A stretch of DNA of 64,000 nt from Serratia plymuthica NBRC 102599 (lineage in GTDB: Bacteria; Pseudomonadota; Gammaproteobacteria; Enterobacterales; Enterobacteriaceae), in contig NZ_BCTU01000011.1 in the NCBI RefSeq assembly GCF_001590925.1, positions 62,001-126,000 on the forward strand, read 5' to 3'. A model generated the notes under the pieces. The model did not search any database. It worked only from the letters and a program-made list of their open reading frames with translations, and had not been told where the DNA came from. How positions within the stretch are numbered: the first letter of the stretch is position 1; every line of letters starts with the position of its first letter. The translations under genes and the position numbers were made by a program. Below are positions 40,902 through 53,966 of this stretch, piece after piece.

Positions 40902-42374
40902 ATGGACAAACTAACACCGCTCAAACCCGTCCCCTCTCTGTGTGCCGTTGCCGCCGTTTTGCTAATTTGGTTTGTCATCCCGGTTCCTGAAGGGGTTGCG
41001 CCCAACGCCTGGCATCTGCTGGCGCTGTTTATCGGCACCATCATCGCCATCATCGGCAAGGCGATGCCGATCGGCGCCGTTTCGGTGGTGGCCATCGCGC
41101 TGGTGGCCATCACCGGGGTGACTAATCCCGGCAAGCCGGGTGCGGCGCTGGAGGATGCGCTGAGCGGCTTCTCCAATCAGCTGATTTGGCTGATTGGCTT
41201 CTCGATCATGATCTCCTTTAGCCTCAACAAAACCGGGTTGGGCTCGCGGATCGGTTACTATTTTATTTCCCTGTTCGGTAAAAAGACGCTGGGCATTGCC
41301 TATGCGCTGACGCTGGCGGAACTCACTTTGGCACCGGTGACCCCGAGCAATACCGCCCGTGGCGGCGGGATTATTCATCCGATAATGAAGTCGATCGCCG
41401 ACAGCTTCGGATCCCGGCCGGAACTGAACAGTTCCGGCAAGATTGGCCGTTATCTGGCGCTGGTGAATTACAATATCAACCCGGTGAGTTCGGCGATGTT
41501 CATTACCGCCACCGCGTCTAACCCTCTGATCGTCAGCCTGATCGCCAAAGGCACCGGCGGCAGCCTGGAACTGTCATGGTCAATGTGGGCGCTCGCCGCA
41601 CTGGTGCCGGGGCTCTGTTCGCTGGCGGCGATACCGCTGGTGCTCTATCTGTTGTACCCGCCGGAGATTAAAAGCACCCCGGATGCACCGCGTTTTGCGC
41701 GGGAAAAACTCACAGAGTTGGGCCCGGTGACGCTGCCGGAGAAAATCACTTTAGGGGTGTTTGCCCTGCTGCTGGTGTTGTGGGCCGGCATTCCGGCGAT
41801 GATCTTTGGCCCAGCTTGGCTGGTAAACCCGACCACGGCGGCGCTGATCGGCCTGGCGGTGCTGCTGGCGACCGGCGTGCTGAGCTGGGAGGACGTGCTG
41901 AAGCACAAGGGGGCCTGGGATACGGTGGTGTGGTTCTCCGCGCTGGTCATGATGGCCAGTTTCCTCGGCAAGCTGGGGCTGATTGACTGGCTGTCGCACT
42001 CCGTCGGCAGCGGCATCGATCATATGGGTATGAGCTGGGTAGGGGGCGCTATCTTGCTAACCGCCATCTATCTCTATTCGCATTATTTCTTCGCCAGCGC
42101 CACCGCTCACGTTACCGCTATGTTTGCCGCCTTCCTGGCCGCCGGAATGACATTGGGCGCACCGCCGGCGCTGCTGGGGTTGATTCTGGCGTTCGCCTCT
42201 TCACTGATGATGTCGCTGACCCATTACGGTACCGGCACTGCGCCTATTGTCTTCGGCTCCGGTTACGTGACGCTGGGAGAATGGTGGAAAACCGGCTTTG
42301 TGGTGAGCGTGGTTAACCTGCTGATCTGGATCCTGATCGGCGGGGCGTGGTGGAAGTGGCTGGGTTACTGGTAA
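40902..42374 (+). CDS. DASS/SLC13-family di/tricarboxylate transporter
   Basis: This is a 490-residue hydrophobic protein of the divalent anion:sodium symporter family. The substrate/Na+ site motif SNT is present in the first repeat (APVTPSNTARGGGIIHP), while the pseudo-symmetric second repeat reads ASATAHVTA. The family resemblance is to the CitT/TtdT/YbhI and plant plastid dicarboxylate translocator branch, so exchange or symport of succinate, tartrate, malate or citrate is likely, but the substrate is not assigned. No clear ribosome binding site precedes the ATG. It stands between setA and the convergent leuD, where E. coli has no such gene; no catabolic enzymes accompany it. Confidence 0.85.
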   Translation: MDKLTPLKPVPSLCAVAAVLLIWFVIPVPEGVAPNAWHLLALFIGTIIAIIGKAMPIGAVSVVAIALVAITGVTNPGKPGAALEDALSGFSNQLIWLIGFSIMISFSLNKTGLGSRIGYYFISLFGKKTLGIAYALTLAELTLAPVTPSNTARGGGIIHPIMKSIADSFGSRPELNSSGKIGRYLALVNYNINPVSSAMFITATASNPLIVSLIAKGTGGSLELSWSMWALAALVPGLCSLAAIPLVLYLLYPPEIKSTPDAPRFAREKLTELGPVTLPEKITLGVFALLLVLWAGIPAMIFGPAWLVNPTTAALIGLAVLLATGVLSWEDVLKHKGAWDTVVWFSALVMMASFLGKLGLIDWLSHSVGSGIDHMGMSWVGGAILLTAIYLYSHYFFASATAHVTAMFAAFLAAGMTLGAPPALLGLILAFASSLMMSLTHYGTGTAPIVFGSGYVTLGEWWKTGFVVSVVNLLIWILIGGAWWKWLGYW

Positions 42375-42385
42375 CCCCGTCATAC

Positions 42386-42420
42386 TTGGAGCTGCCGCCT
42401 TGCCGCAGCTCCAATTATTT
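42386..42420. terminator. Terminator between the DASS gene and leuD
   Basis: TTGGAGCTGC (42386-42395) and GCAGCTCCAA (42405-42414) flank a 9-base loop and are followed by TTATTT. It lies between convergent genes. Confidence 0.8.
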
Positions 42421-42437
42421 AAGGTATTAGAAGGTGA

Positions 42438-43040
42438 TCAGTTCAGAAACGCCGGCTGCTGTGCCTCGTAGCGGGAGATGTCCGCTTCGTGCTGCAGCGT
42501 GAGGCCGATGCTGTCCAACCCGTGGATCATGCAGTGGCGGCGGAAGCTGTCGATCTCGAACGGATAGCTTTTTCCACCGGCATTCACCGTCTGATTTTCC
42601 AGATCCACCACAAACTCGGTACCTTCGTTTTCAGCCACCAGCTTGAACAGCGTATCCACGTCCTGTTCGCTCAGTGTCACCGGCAGCAGTTGGTTGTTGA
42701 ATGAGTTGCCGTAGAAGATATCGGCGAAGCTTGGCGCTATCACCACTTTGAAGCCGTAGTCGGTCAGCGCCCAGGGCGCATGCTCGCGTGAGGAGCCGCA
42801 GCCGAAGTTCTCACGCGCCAACAGGATGCTGGCCCCTTTGTAGCGCGGCTTGTTCAGCACGAACTCCGGGTTCGGTTGCTGGCCGGCGTCGTCCAAAAAG
42901 CGCCAGTCGTTGAACAGATGCTGGCCGAAACCCGTGCGGGTGACTTTCTGCAAAAACTGTTTTGGAATAATGGCGTCGGTGTCGACGTTGGCCGCATCCA
43001 AAGGCACCACTAAACCGGTATGTTGAGTAAATTTAGCCAC
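42438..43040 (-). CDS. leuD: 3-isopropylmalate dehydratase, small subunit
   Basis: LeuD completes the aconitase-like enzyme that isomerises 2-isopropylmalate to 3-isopropylmalate in leucine synthesis. Its 200 residues compare with 201 in E. coli. Motifs are [13 protein letters not shown] near the N-terminus and [16 protein letters not shown] (about residue 76), the swivelling-domain substrate loop. It is the last gene of leuABCD and follows leuC by 11 bases. Confidence 0.97.
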   Translation of the reverse strand: MAKFTQHTGLVVPLDAANVDTDAIIPKQFLQKVTRTGFGQHLFNDWRFLDDAGQQPNPEFVLNKPRYKGASILLARENFGCGSSREHAPWALTDYGFKVVIAPSFADIFYGNSFNNQLLPVTLSEQDVDTLFKLVAENEGTEFVVDLENQTVNAGGKSYPFEIDSFRRHCMIHGLDSIGLTLQHEADISRYEAQQPAFLN

Positions 43041-43051
43041 GGTAGTGCCCC

Positions 43052-47122
<4,071 letters not shown>

Positions 47123-47162
47123 CAGGGCGTTCCTTATCGTGTTTATTTCACGCTAAGCGGGT

Positions 47163-47191
47163 AAAAAAAAACCCGCGCAGTAGCGCGGGTT
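47163..47191 (-). terminator. leu operon attenuator
   Basis: ACCCGCGC (47171-47178), loop and GCGCGGGT (47183-47190) are followed on the minus strand by eight T residues (A-run 47163-47170). It lies between the leuL stop and leuA and serves as the leucine-dependent attenuator. Confidence 0.94.
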
Positions 47192-47212
47192 TGTTATGAG
47201 TGAGGGACTGAA

Positions 47213-47296
47213 TCAGCTCTGAACTCCGTCCACCAGCATACCGCGCAAAGAAGATGCGTTAAGTAGTAGGCTTAGTAGACGGTGAGTACGGATCAT
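47213..47296 (-). CDS. leuL: leu operon leader peptide LeuL
   Basis: A 27-residue leader reads MIRTHRLLSLLLNASSLRGM, then LVDGVQS. LLLNASSLRG is shared with E. coli LeuL. The control Leu codons are CTA CTA AGC CTA CTA CTT, so four of five are the rare CTA, which makes leader translation very sensitive to charged tRNA-Leu. It starts at ATG 47296, 39 bases inside the transcript from the promoter below, and precedes the attenuator. Confidence 0.93.
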   Translation of the reverse strand: MIRTHRLLSLLLNASSLRGMLVDGVQS

Positions 47297-47334
47297 GAGG
47301 GTTCAGCTTCTCTTAAAATTGTGTCGTTCCTAAT

Positions 47335-47363
47335 TTGATACGTTATTGGCCTGGCGATGTCAA
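47335..47363 (-). promoter_or_regulatory. leuLABCD promoter
   Basis: On the minus strand TTGACA (47358-47363), a 17-base spacer and TATCAA (47335-47340) form a strong sigma-70 promoter just before leuL. Confidence 0.85.
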
Positions 47364-47999
47364 CATCTGATTGAATAGAGGGCGAACCCCTTGTCAGGAA
47401 ATTGGGTAAAAGTGGTCGCAGAGGATAGTTCGGCAAAAATTCGCCGGGTTAGTGGAAAAACGGGGGGTGTTTTGCGCATTGCTTAGCATAAATTAATCGA
47501 ATATATGCGGCGGCAATTGCTTCTGTATCTCATTAGGTTAAAATTTGCGTTGAAGCGATAAAGATGTCTGACATCCGGAGGACAAAGTGCATACCATTTT
47601 TTTTGTAAATGGTTTCATTTAAATATATATAATTTATTTATTGGTAGAAAGGACAGATAACAAGATAGTGCGTTTTTGCATAGGCTAAACGTATATTCTA
47701 GACGGTTGTGATATGTTTTTATCGCTTGGCTTATAATCGAAACTTCGTTGCTAAACAGTATTCATTATTTTATCTACCTATTTATTAGTACTGTGTTGGC
47801 GCCGTTCTTCCCCCGTAACGGTGGAAGTCTCTGATACGCACCTCATATGCGGTTCTCGCTACGGCGGTATAGCAAGGGTTTCTGTCGTTTGATTGAAGGA
47901 ATAACTGATCTTGTCTTGCGGGAATAAAACAATACGGCTTCACATTGTTTGTCTTGCACAGCGATAAGATTATCTACACAGGATTTAGTGGAGTGATAT
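47364..47999. other. AT-rich regulatory spacer between leuL and leuO
   Basis: This is a 636-base non-coding stretch with long A/T runs (for example around 47600-47660). It matches the region that H-NS silences and LeuO relieves between leu and leuO in E. coli and Salmonella. One tiny frame stands out: GGAGGAC (47577-47583) followed by GTG and ten more codons to a TAA at 47622, overlapping a weak ACCATTT/AAATGGT hairpin. No other gene was seen. A short reading frame on the reverse strand (47843-48049) runs into leuO and is not credible. Confidence 0.6.
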
Positions 48000-48947
48000 A
48001 TGGCTGAATATGATTCAGAAATTGCCATGGTTAAAGAGCCTGCGGACATTCATTTGCGCAGCGTCGATCTTAATTTGCTGACTGTTTTTGACGCCGTGAT
48101 GCAAATGCAGAATATTACGCGAGCCGCTACTTCATTAGGGATGTCGCAGCCGGCGGTGAGCAACGCGGTTGCGCGCCTGAAGGTGATGTTCAATGATGAG
48201 CTGTTTGTGCGCAGCGGGCGGGGGATCCAGCCCACGATGCGGGCCAGACAGTTATTCGGGCCGGTACGTCAGGCGCTGCAATTGGTACAAAATGAACTGC
48301 CCGGCTCAGAGTTCGAACCCTTTACCAGTATACGGGCTTTCTCGCTATCCCTCTGCAGCCCGCTCGACTTACGGTTGGGAGCCAAGATAATCAACCACGT
48401 CAAACAGATAGCCCCACAGCTTAATTTGCAAGTGAAGTCATACATTAACAATAATATTGAGCATCAATTGCGTTATCAGGATGTTGAGTTCGTTATTGGC
48501 TACAGTCGATTTGAGTCAGCGGAGTTTCGCAGTTTGGCGCTGTTCGACGATGAACTGGTGCTGGCCGTCGCGCAGGCGCACCCGAGAATGACTGCGGGTC
48601 TTACACCGGAGCAAGCTTTATTTGAGCAACATGCCGTGGTCTCGCTGGAAAGCTTTGGATCTTTCAGCAAGCCTTATTATATCGAAGAAGCCATGCAGCG
48701 TGCCGTGACTCAGCAGTGTACCGATTTATATAGCGTGTTAAATATGGTCTCCCAGACGGAAATGGTGGCTATCGCACCGGCATGGCTGGTACGGCAACAG
48801 GCCACTTCACTGAAGATAAAAGCGGTGCCTTTGTGTGCGGAAGACAATAAAGCGACATGTTATCTTTCCTGGCACGAATCGTCCGAACGCGATAAAGGGC
48901 ATCAATGGATGAAATCCGTTCTGACTGAGGCGGGTAACCCAGAGTAA
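48000..48947 (+). CDS. leuO: LysR-type regulator LeuO
   Basis: LeuO is an H-NS antagonist that controls leu, ilv and many silenced loci (CRISPR-cas, bgl and porin genes in relatives). It is 315 residues, against 314 in E. coli. The helix-turn-helix at about residues 24-80 contains NLLTVFDAVMQMQNITRAA and GMSQPAVSNAVARLKV. The C-terminal effector domain keeps SQTEMVAIAPAWL and CYLSWHES. The first 15 residues differ from E. coli. The ATG at 48000 follows GGAG by six bases. It is divergent from leuABCD. Confidence 0.96.
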   Translation: MAEYDSEIAMVKEPADIHLRSVDLNLLTVFDAVMQMQNITRAATSLGMSQPAVSNAVARLKVMFNDELFVRSGRGIQPTMRARQLFGPVRQALQLVQNELPGSEFEPFTSIRAFSLSLCSPLDLRLGAKIINHVKQIAPQLNLQVKSYINNNIEHQLRYQDVEFVIGYSRFESAEFRSLALFDDELVLAVAQAHPRMTAGLTPEQALFEQHAVVSLESFGSFSKPYYIEEAMQRAVTQQCTDLYSVLNMVSQTEMVAIAPAWLVRQQATSLKIKAVPLCAEDNKATCYLSWHESSERDKGHQWMKSVLTEAGNPE

Positions 48948-49412
48948 ATCCATGGAATACTCTCCCTGAAGAAAGATAATATTTATATGAGCAGGTTTTT
49001 TGCATGATAAAAAGCTAAGAACTATCTTGGTTTTTATTAAGATGTTTCTGGGTTTTTTGCGATAAAATAACTATTCTATAGCTGTTATGATTATTTTATG
49101 AAAAATAATAGCCATGAATTTATATTCTGATTTTTTAATTTTTATTGGTGTTTTAAACTGATTTGAATGAACGGCCCGCAGGGGCCGCATTTTGTCCCCG
49201 ACATAAAACCTTTTCAACGCTGCTCTGTCCAACCTGAGGGTGTGGTGAAGCTAGCCTGCGTTTTGGCTCACACTTCTACGCTGAAAACTCTTTTCCCGCT
49301 GCCTGAGAGTAGGTAGACTGCGCGAAAAAAAGTAAACACGTGTAAGCTGAGATTCGGGGCCAGAGGCTCTGCTCGAGGTTAACTGTTTGATTCATTTCAG
49401 GCTTAGAGCGCT
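48948..49412 (+). other. Intergenic region after leuO
   Basis: This is 465 bases without a gene. AT-rich sequence follows leuO, then a GC-rich hairpin CGGCCC-GCAG-GGGCCG (49172-49187) with CATTTTGT, a likely leuO terminator. The rest must carry the promoter of the acyl-CoA synthetase, but I see no convincing -35/-10 pair and only a weak ribosome binding site before 49413. Confidence 0.5.
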
Positions 49413-51221
49413 ATGATCAATAATCTGCTGCAATACCATCTGACTCATCGTATACAGCACCAAATTTCCCATCGTGCCGATCGCACAGCTTTTCGCCAAT
49501 GGTCTCCTGATGGCGAGACACAACTGACCTGGGGACAGGCCGACGTCCATATTAACCGCATCGCCAGCGCGCTGCTGGCGTTGGGGTCCGAAGTGCAGGA
49601 GCGCATCGCGATTTTTGCCAATAACTGCATGGCTTGGTCGCTGGCGGATTTGGCTATCCTGCAACTTCGGGCGGTGAGCGTACCCTTGTATGCCACCAAC
49701 ACGCCCGCCCAGGCAGCATTTATTATTAATGATGCGGATATTCGCATCCTGTTCGTCGGCGAGCAGGCACAGTTGGATGCAGCCATTGCGCTGCGCGGTG
49801 TGTGCCCGCAGTTGAATCATATCATCGTGTTCGATGACGCAGCCGATCTGCGCGGGTGCGATATTGCCCGGCATCTGAGCGCCTTTGAGCGTGGGGCCGA
49901 TGTTGATGCCTTTGAACCTCAACGGCGGGAGCGTATTGCAGATTGCGATCTGCGGGATCTGTTCACTCTGATCTACACCTCCGGCACTACCGGCGAGCCA
50001 AAAGGGGTGATGCTGGATTACCGTAATCTGGCCGCGCAGCTCTATTTGCACGACGAGCGGCTAACGGTGAACGAAGAGGATGTCTCCCTCAGTTTCCTGC
50101 CGATATCACACGTATTTGAGCGCATCTGGAGCTTCTTCATCATGCACTCGGGCGCGCAAAACGTGTATCTGCCGAATACTGACTGGGTGCGTGAAGCCAT
50201 GACGGCGGTACGCCCGACGTTGATGTGCGCGGTCCCCCGTTTCTACGAAAAAATCTTTAGCGCGGTGCATGAAAAGGTAGCGCGTGCGCCCTGGCTGCGT
50301 CGTGCATTGTTCCATTGGGCGATCGTCTGTGGTGAACGCAAGTTCCTGCAGGAGCGCGCCGGTAAGCCGCTGGGTAAGTTGTTCAACCTTTCCCACCGCT
50401 GGGCCGACAAGCTGGTCCTGAGCAAGCTGCGCGGCATCCTCGGTGGGAAGGTGCGTTTCTTGCCGGCGGCGGGGGCCAAACTTGACGACAATGTCATCCT
50501 GTTTTTCCAGGCGATGGGCGTCAATATCAAATATGGTTACGGCATGACCGAGACCTGCGCCACCGTCTCCTGCTGGGAAGAGGGGAATTTCCGCTTTGGC
50601 TCTATCGGCAAGCCGTTGCCGGGGGTTGAGGTGCGTATTGGCGAGGAAAACGAGATTCAGGTACGTGGCCCCGTCGTGATGCGTGGCTATTTCAATAAGC
50701 CGCTGGAAACCGCCGCTTCTTTTACCGGGGATGGCTGGCTGAAAACCGGTGACGCCGGCGCGATTGACGAGGCGGGTAACCTGTTCATTACCGAGCGACT
50801 GAAGGATTTGATGAAAACCTCCGGCGGCAAATATATTGCCCCGCAGATGCTTGAAGGCACGCTGGCTCAGGATCGTTTTATCGAGCAGGTGGCGATCATC
50901 GCCGATGCGCGTAAATTCGTTTCGGCCCTGATCGTACCCAGCTTTGAGTCGCTGGAAGAGTATGCGAAATCCATTAACCTGAAATACCAGGATCGGCTTG
51001 AGCTGCTGCGTAATAGCCACATTATAGAAATGTTCGAGAGCCGTCTGCGCGACATGCAAAAAGAGCTGGCGCGCTTTGAGCAGGTGAAAAAGTTTACCCT
51101 GCTGCCGGCGGCCTTTTCGATGGAGTTGGGTGAACTTACCCCCACGCTGAAGCTGCGCCGGAAGGTGATTCTACAGCGCTACCAGCATGAAATTGACTCG
51201 ATGTACCAGGATCAGGCATAA
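49413..51221 (+). CDS. Long-chain acyl-CoA synthetase (AMP-forming ligase, FAA1/COG1022 type)
   Basis: This 602-residue adenylate-forming enzyme has the P-loop-like motif YTSGTTGEPKGVM near residue 188, FLPISHVFERIW, the YGMTETCATVSCWEEG substrate/AMP segment near 374, GWLKTGDAGAIDEAGNLFIT (about 449), and the hinge plus catalytic KDLMKTSGGKYIAPQ. It belongs to the eukaryotic-like long-chain ligase branch rather than E. coli FadD. It probably activates fatty acids with ATP and CoA for lipid synthesis or beta-oxidation at the inner membrane; chain-length preference is unknown. It stands alone between leuO and ilvI, where E. coli has none. Confidence 0.85.
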   Translation: MINNLLQYHLTHRIQHQISHRADRTAFRQWSPDGETQLTWGQADVHINRIASALLALGSEVQERIAIFANNCMAWSLADLAILQLRAVSVPLYATNTPAQAAFIINDADIRILFVGEQAQLDAAIALRGVCPQLNHIIVFDDAADLRGCDIARHLSAFERGADVDAFEPQRRERIADCDLRDLFTLIYTSGTTGEPKGVMLDYRNLAAQLYLHDERLTVNEEDVSLSFLPISHVFERIWSFFIMHSGAQNVYLPNTDWVREAMTAVRPTLMCAVPRFYEKIFSAVHEKVARAPWLRRALFHWAIVCGERKFLQERAGKPLGKLFNLSHRWADKLVLSKLRGILGGKVRFLPAAGAKLDDNVILFFQAMGVNIKYGYGMTETCATVSCWEEGNFRFGSIGKPLPGVEVRIGEENEIQVRGPVVMRGYFNKPLETAASFTGDGWLKTGDAGAIDEAGNLFITERLKDLMKTSGGKYIAPQMLEGTLAQDRFIEQVAIIADARKFVSALIVPSFESLEEYAKSINLKYQDRLELLRNSHIIEMFESRLRDMQKELARFEQVKKFTLLPAAFSMELGELTPTLKLRRKVILQRYQHEIDSMYQDQA

Positions 51222-51303
51222 GGATGCCGCCGGGCAGTACGGCCGGCTAAAAAAACAGCATAATTATTGCCTGATATAGTTCTGTAATTCCCTATCTGCT
51301 CGA

Positions 51304-51346
51304 AACAATGCCTAGCCCGATCCTCCAGCGGCTAGTGCATTGTTTT
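51304..51346 (+). terminator. Terminator after the acyl-CoA synthetase
   Basis: AACAATG-C-CTAGCC (51304-51317) pairs with GGCTAG-TG-CATTGTT (51330-51344), followed by a T-run. It lies 82 bases after the stop. Confidence 0.82.
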
Positions 51347-51408
51347 TGTAAACCCCCGATCCTCAGTCGCATGGCAATAACCACTCTGTTTCTGAGTCTT
51401 TTTGTCGT

Positions 51409-51437
51409 TTGCCTGCTCAATACTCTGACGTTATGTT
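51409..51437 (+). promoter_or_regulatory. Candidate ilvIH promoter
   Basis: TTGCCT (51409-51414), a 17-base spacer and TATGTT (51432-51437) lie about 100 bases before ilvI. A second -10-like TAGAAT is at 51445. In E. coli this promoter needs Lrp; individual Lrp sites cannot be called here. A small hairpin TGGGGC-ATT-GCCCCA (51467-51481) lies in the leader. Confidence 0.45.
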
Positions 51438-51537
51438 AGCCAGTTAGAATCAATACACAAAAATTTTGGGGCATTGCCCCACAACAGGCGCTACGTTCCG
51501 GCGCCAGACAAGAATAAGTAAGCCTGGAGGCAAACCC

Positions 51538-53256
51538 ATGGAGATGTTGTCAGGAGCCGAGATGGTCGTCCGATCGTTGATCGATCAGGGCGTTAAGCAT
51601 GTATTCGGATATCCGGGCGGGGCGGTACTCGATATCTACGACGCCCTGCATACGGTCGGAGGAATCGATCACATATTGGTGCGTCATGAGCAGGGTGCGG
51701 TGCATATGGCCGATGGCTATGCGCGCGCTACCGGTGAGGTCGGCGTGGTGCTGGTGACTTCCGGCCCCGGCGCGACCAATGCGATTACCGGCATTGCGAC
51801 CGCCTATATGGACTCGATCCCGATGGTGGTGCTTTCCGGCCAGGTTCCAAGCTCGCTGATTGGCTATGACGCCTTCCAGGAGTGCGACATGGTCGGGATT
51901 TCTCGTCCGGTGGTGAAGCACAGTTTCCTGGTGAAGCGCACCGAGGATATCCCCGGCATCTTGAAAAAAGCCTTTTATCTGGCCTCAACCGGCCGTCCTG
52001 GCCCGGTCGTGATCGACCTGCCGAAAGATATCGTTGGCCCGGCGGTCAGAATGCCTTACGCCTATCCGCAGGAAGTGAGCATGCGCTCCTATAACCCAAC
52101 GGTGCAGGGCCACCGCGGGCAGATAAAGCGCGCGCTGCAAACCATTTTGGCGGCTAAAAAACCGGTTATGTACGTTGGCGGCGGGGCGATCAACTCGGCC
52201 TGCGATGCAGAACTGCTGGAACTGGCGGAAAAGCTGAATCTGCCGGTGACCTGCACCCTGATGGGGCTGGGCGCCTTCCCCGGTACGCACCGCCAGAGCG
52301 TCGGCATGCTCGGCATGCACGGCACTTACGAAGCCAATAAAACCATGCACCATTCCGACGTGATTTTCGCCGTCGGCGTGCGTTTTGACGATCGCACGAC
52401 CAACAACCTGGCAAAATACTGCCCGGATGCCACCGTACTGCATATCGATATTGATCCCACCTCGATCTCCAAGACGGTCGATGCCGATATTCCGATCGTG
52501 GGCGATGCCAAACAGGTGCTGACCCAGATGTTGGAACTGTTGGCGCAGGACGATAAGGCGCAGGACTTCGATGCGTTGCGCGACTGGTGGCAGTCCATTG
52601 AACAGTGGCGCGCGCGCGACTGTCTGGGCTATGACAAAAACAGCGGTACCATCAAACCACAGGCAGTGATCGAAACCCTGCATCGTTTGACCAAGGGGGA
52701 TGCTTACGTCACCTCCGATGTGGGCCAGCACCAGATGTTCGCCGCGCTCTACTACCCGTTCGACAAGCCGCGCCGCTGGATCAACTCCGGTGGGCTGGGC
52801 ACCATGGGCTTCGGCCTGCCGGCTGCGCTGGGCGTGAAGCTGGCGTTGCCTGATGAGACCGTGGTGTGCGTAACCGGCGATGGCAGTATCCAGATGAACA
52901 TTCAGGAGCTTTCCACCGCGTTGCAATACAACCTGCCGGTGATAGTGGTGAACCTCAACAACCGCTATCTGGGCATGGTGAAGCAGTGGCAGGACATGAT
53001 CTACTCCGGTCGCCATTCGCAGTCTTATATGGATTCCCTGCCTGATTTCGTCAAACTGGCGGAGGCTTACGGTCACGTAGGCATCGCCATTCGCACGCCG
53101 GATGAACTGGAAAGCAAACTGGCGCAGGCGTTGGCCGAGAAAGAACGACTGGTGTTTGTCGATGTCACCGTCGATGAGACCGAACATGTTTACCCAATGC
53201 AGATCCGCGGCGGAAGCATGGACGAAATGTGGTTAAGCAAAACGGAGAGGACCTGA
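51538..53256 (+). CDS. ilvI: Acetolactate synthase III, catalytic subunit
   Basis: IlvI is the ThDP/FAD/Mg catalytic chain of the valine-sensitive synthase III. The 572 residues begin at ATG 51538 ([20 protein letters not shown]) after GGAGG; an open frame from 51466 adds 24 non-family residues. The catalytic Glu is in [20 protein letters not shown] (about residue 48), and the ThDP motif [20 protein letters not shown] starts near 443. The C-terminal [15 protein letters not shown] matches E. coli. It is followed by ilvH after two bases. Confidence 0.98.
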   Translation: MEMLSGAEMVVRSLIDQGVKHVFGYPGGAVLDIYDALHTVGGIDHILVRHEQGAVHMADGYARATGEVGVVLVTSGPGATNAITGIATAYMDSIPMVVLSGQVPSSLIGYDAFQECDMVGISRPVVKHSFLVKRTEDIPGILKKAFYLASTGRPGPVVIDLPKDIVGPAVRMPYAYPQEVSMRSYNPTVQGHRGQIKRALQTILAAKKPVMYVGGGAINSACDAELLELAEKLNLPVTCTLMGLGAFPGTHRQSVGMLGMHGTYEANKTMHHSDVIFAVGVRFDDRTTNNLAKYCPDATVLHIDIDPTSISKTVDADIPIVGDAKQVLTQMLELLAQDDKAQDFDALRDWWQSIEQWRARDCLGYDKNSGTIKPQAVIETLHRLTKGDAYVTSDVGQHQMFAALYYPFDKPRRWINSGGLGTMGFGLPAALGVKLALPDETVVCVTGDGSIQMNIQELSTALQYNLPVIVVNLNNRYLGMVKQWQDMIYSGRHSQSYMDSLPDFVKLAEAYGHVGIAIRTPDELESKLAQALAEKERLVFVDVTVDETEHVYPMQIRGGSMDEMWLSKTERT

Positions 53257-53258
53257 TC

Positions 53259-53750
53259 ATGCGGCGTATTTTATCTGTATTGCTGGAAAACGAATCCGGC
53301 GCGTTGTCGCGTGTGGTGGGGCTGTTCTCCCAGCGTGGTTACAACATTGAAAGCCTGACGGTAGCGCCGACCGACGATCCCACCTTGTCGCGTATGACCA
53401 TCCAAACCGTCGGCGATGAGAAAGTGCTGGAGCAGATCGAAAAGCAGCTGCATAAGCTGGTGGACGTTCTGCGCGTCAGCGAGCTGGTGCAGGGTGCACA
53501 TGTCGAGCGTGAGATCATGCTGGTGAAGTTGCAGGCCAGCGGTTATGGCCGTGAAGAGGTGAAACGCTGCGCCGATATTTTCCGTGGGCAGATTGTCGAT
53601 GTCACGGCTACGCTTTACACCGTTCAGCTGGCCGGCACCAGCGACAAGCTGGATGCGTTTCTTAATGCAGTGCGCGAAGTGGCTGAAATTGTCGAGGTGG
53701 CGCGTTCCGGCGTCGTCGGCGTGTCGCGCGGCGATAAAATTATGCGCTGA
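53259..53750 (+). CDS. ilvH: Acetolactate synthase III, regulatory subunit
   Basis: IlvH is 163 residues, the E. coli length. The N-terminal ACT domain ([20 protein letters not shown], then NIESLTVAP) binds valine and mediates feedback inhibition. The C-terminal domain that activates IlvI includes [18 protein letters not shown] and ends SRGDKIMR. The start is ATG 53259 after GGAGAGG; a longer frame from inside ilvI (53229) is rejected. Confidence 0.98.
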   Translation: MRRILSVLLENESGALSRVVGLFSQRGYNIESLTVAPTDDPTLSRMTIQTVGDEKVLEQIEKQLHKLVDVLRVSELVQGAHVEREIMLVKLQASGYGREEVKRCADIFRGQIVDVTATLYTVQLAGTSDKLDAFLNAVREVAEIVEVARSGVVGVSRGDKIMR

Positions 53751-53773
53751 AACGTGATATTGGCATAATCTGA

Positions 53774-53803
53774 GGGCGCGGCATGGCTGCGCCTTTTGTT
53801 TTT
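53774..53803 (+). terminator. Terminator of ilvIH
   Basis: GGCGCGGC, ATG and GCTGCGCC (about 53774-53793) form a stem with one mismatch, followed by TTTTGTTTTT. Confidence 0.88.
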
Positions 53804-53966
53804 CGGTGTTTTTTGCCTGTTTGCTGGCACCTTTCGGCAAAAGCGGTTGCTCGGCAGTGTTTTCTGCTGTTAGATCGCAGAGGCTGGATTGAATAACCGC
53901 ACGGGATGCGATGGTTAATCCGAGCATAGCTTTCACTTCTATTTTCAGCGTCATTAAGGGGTTAAC

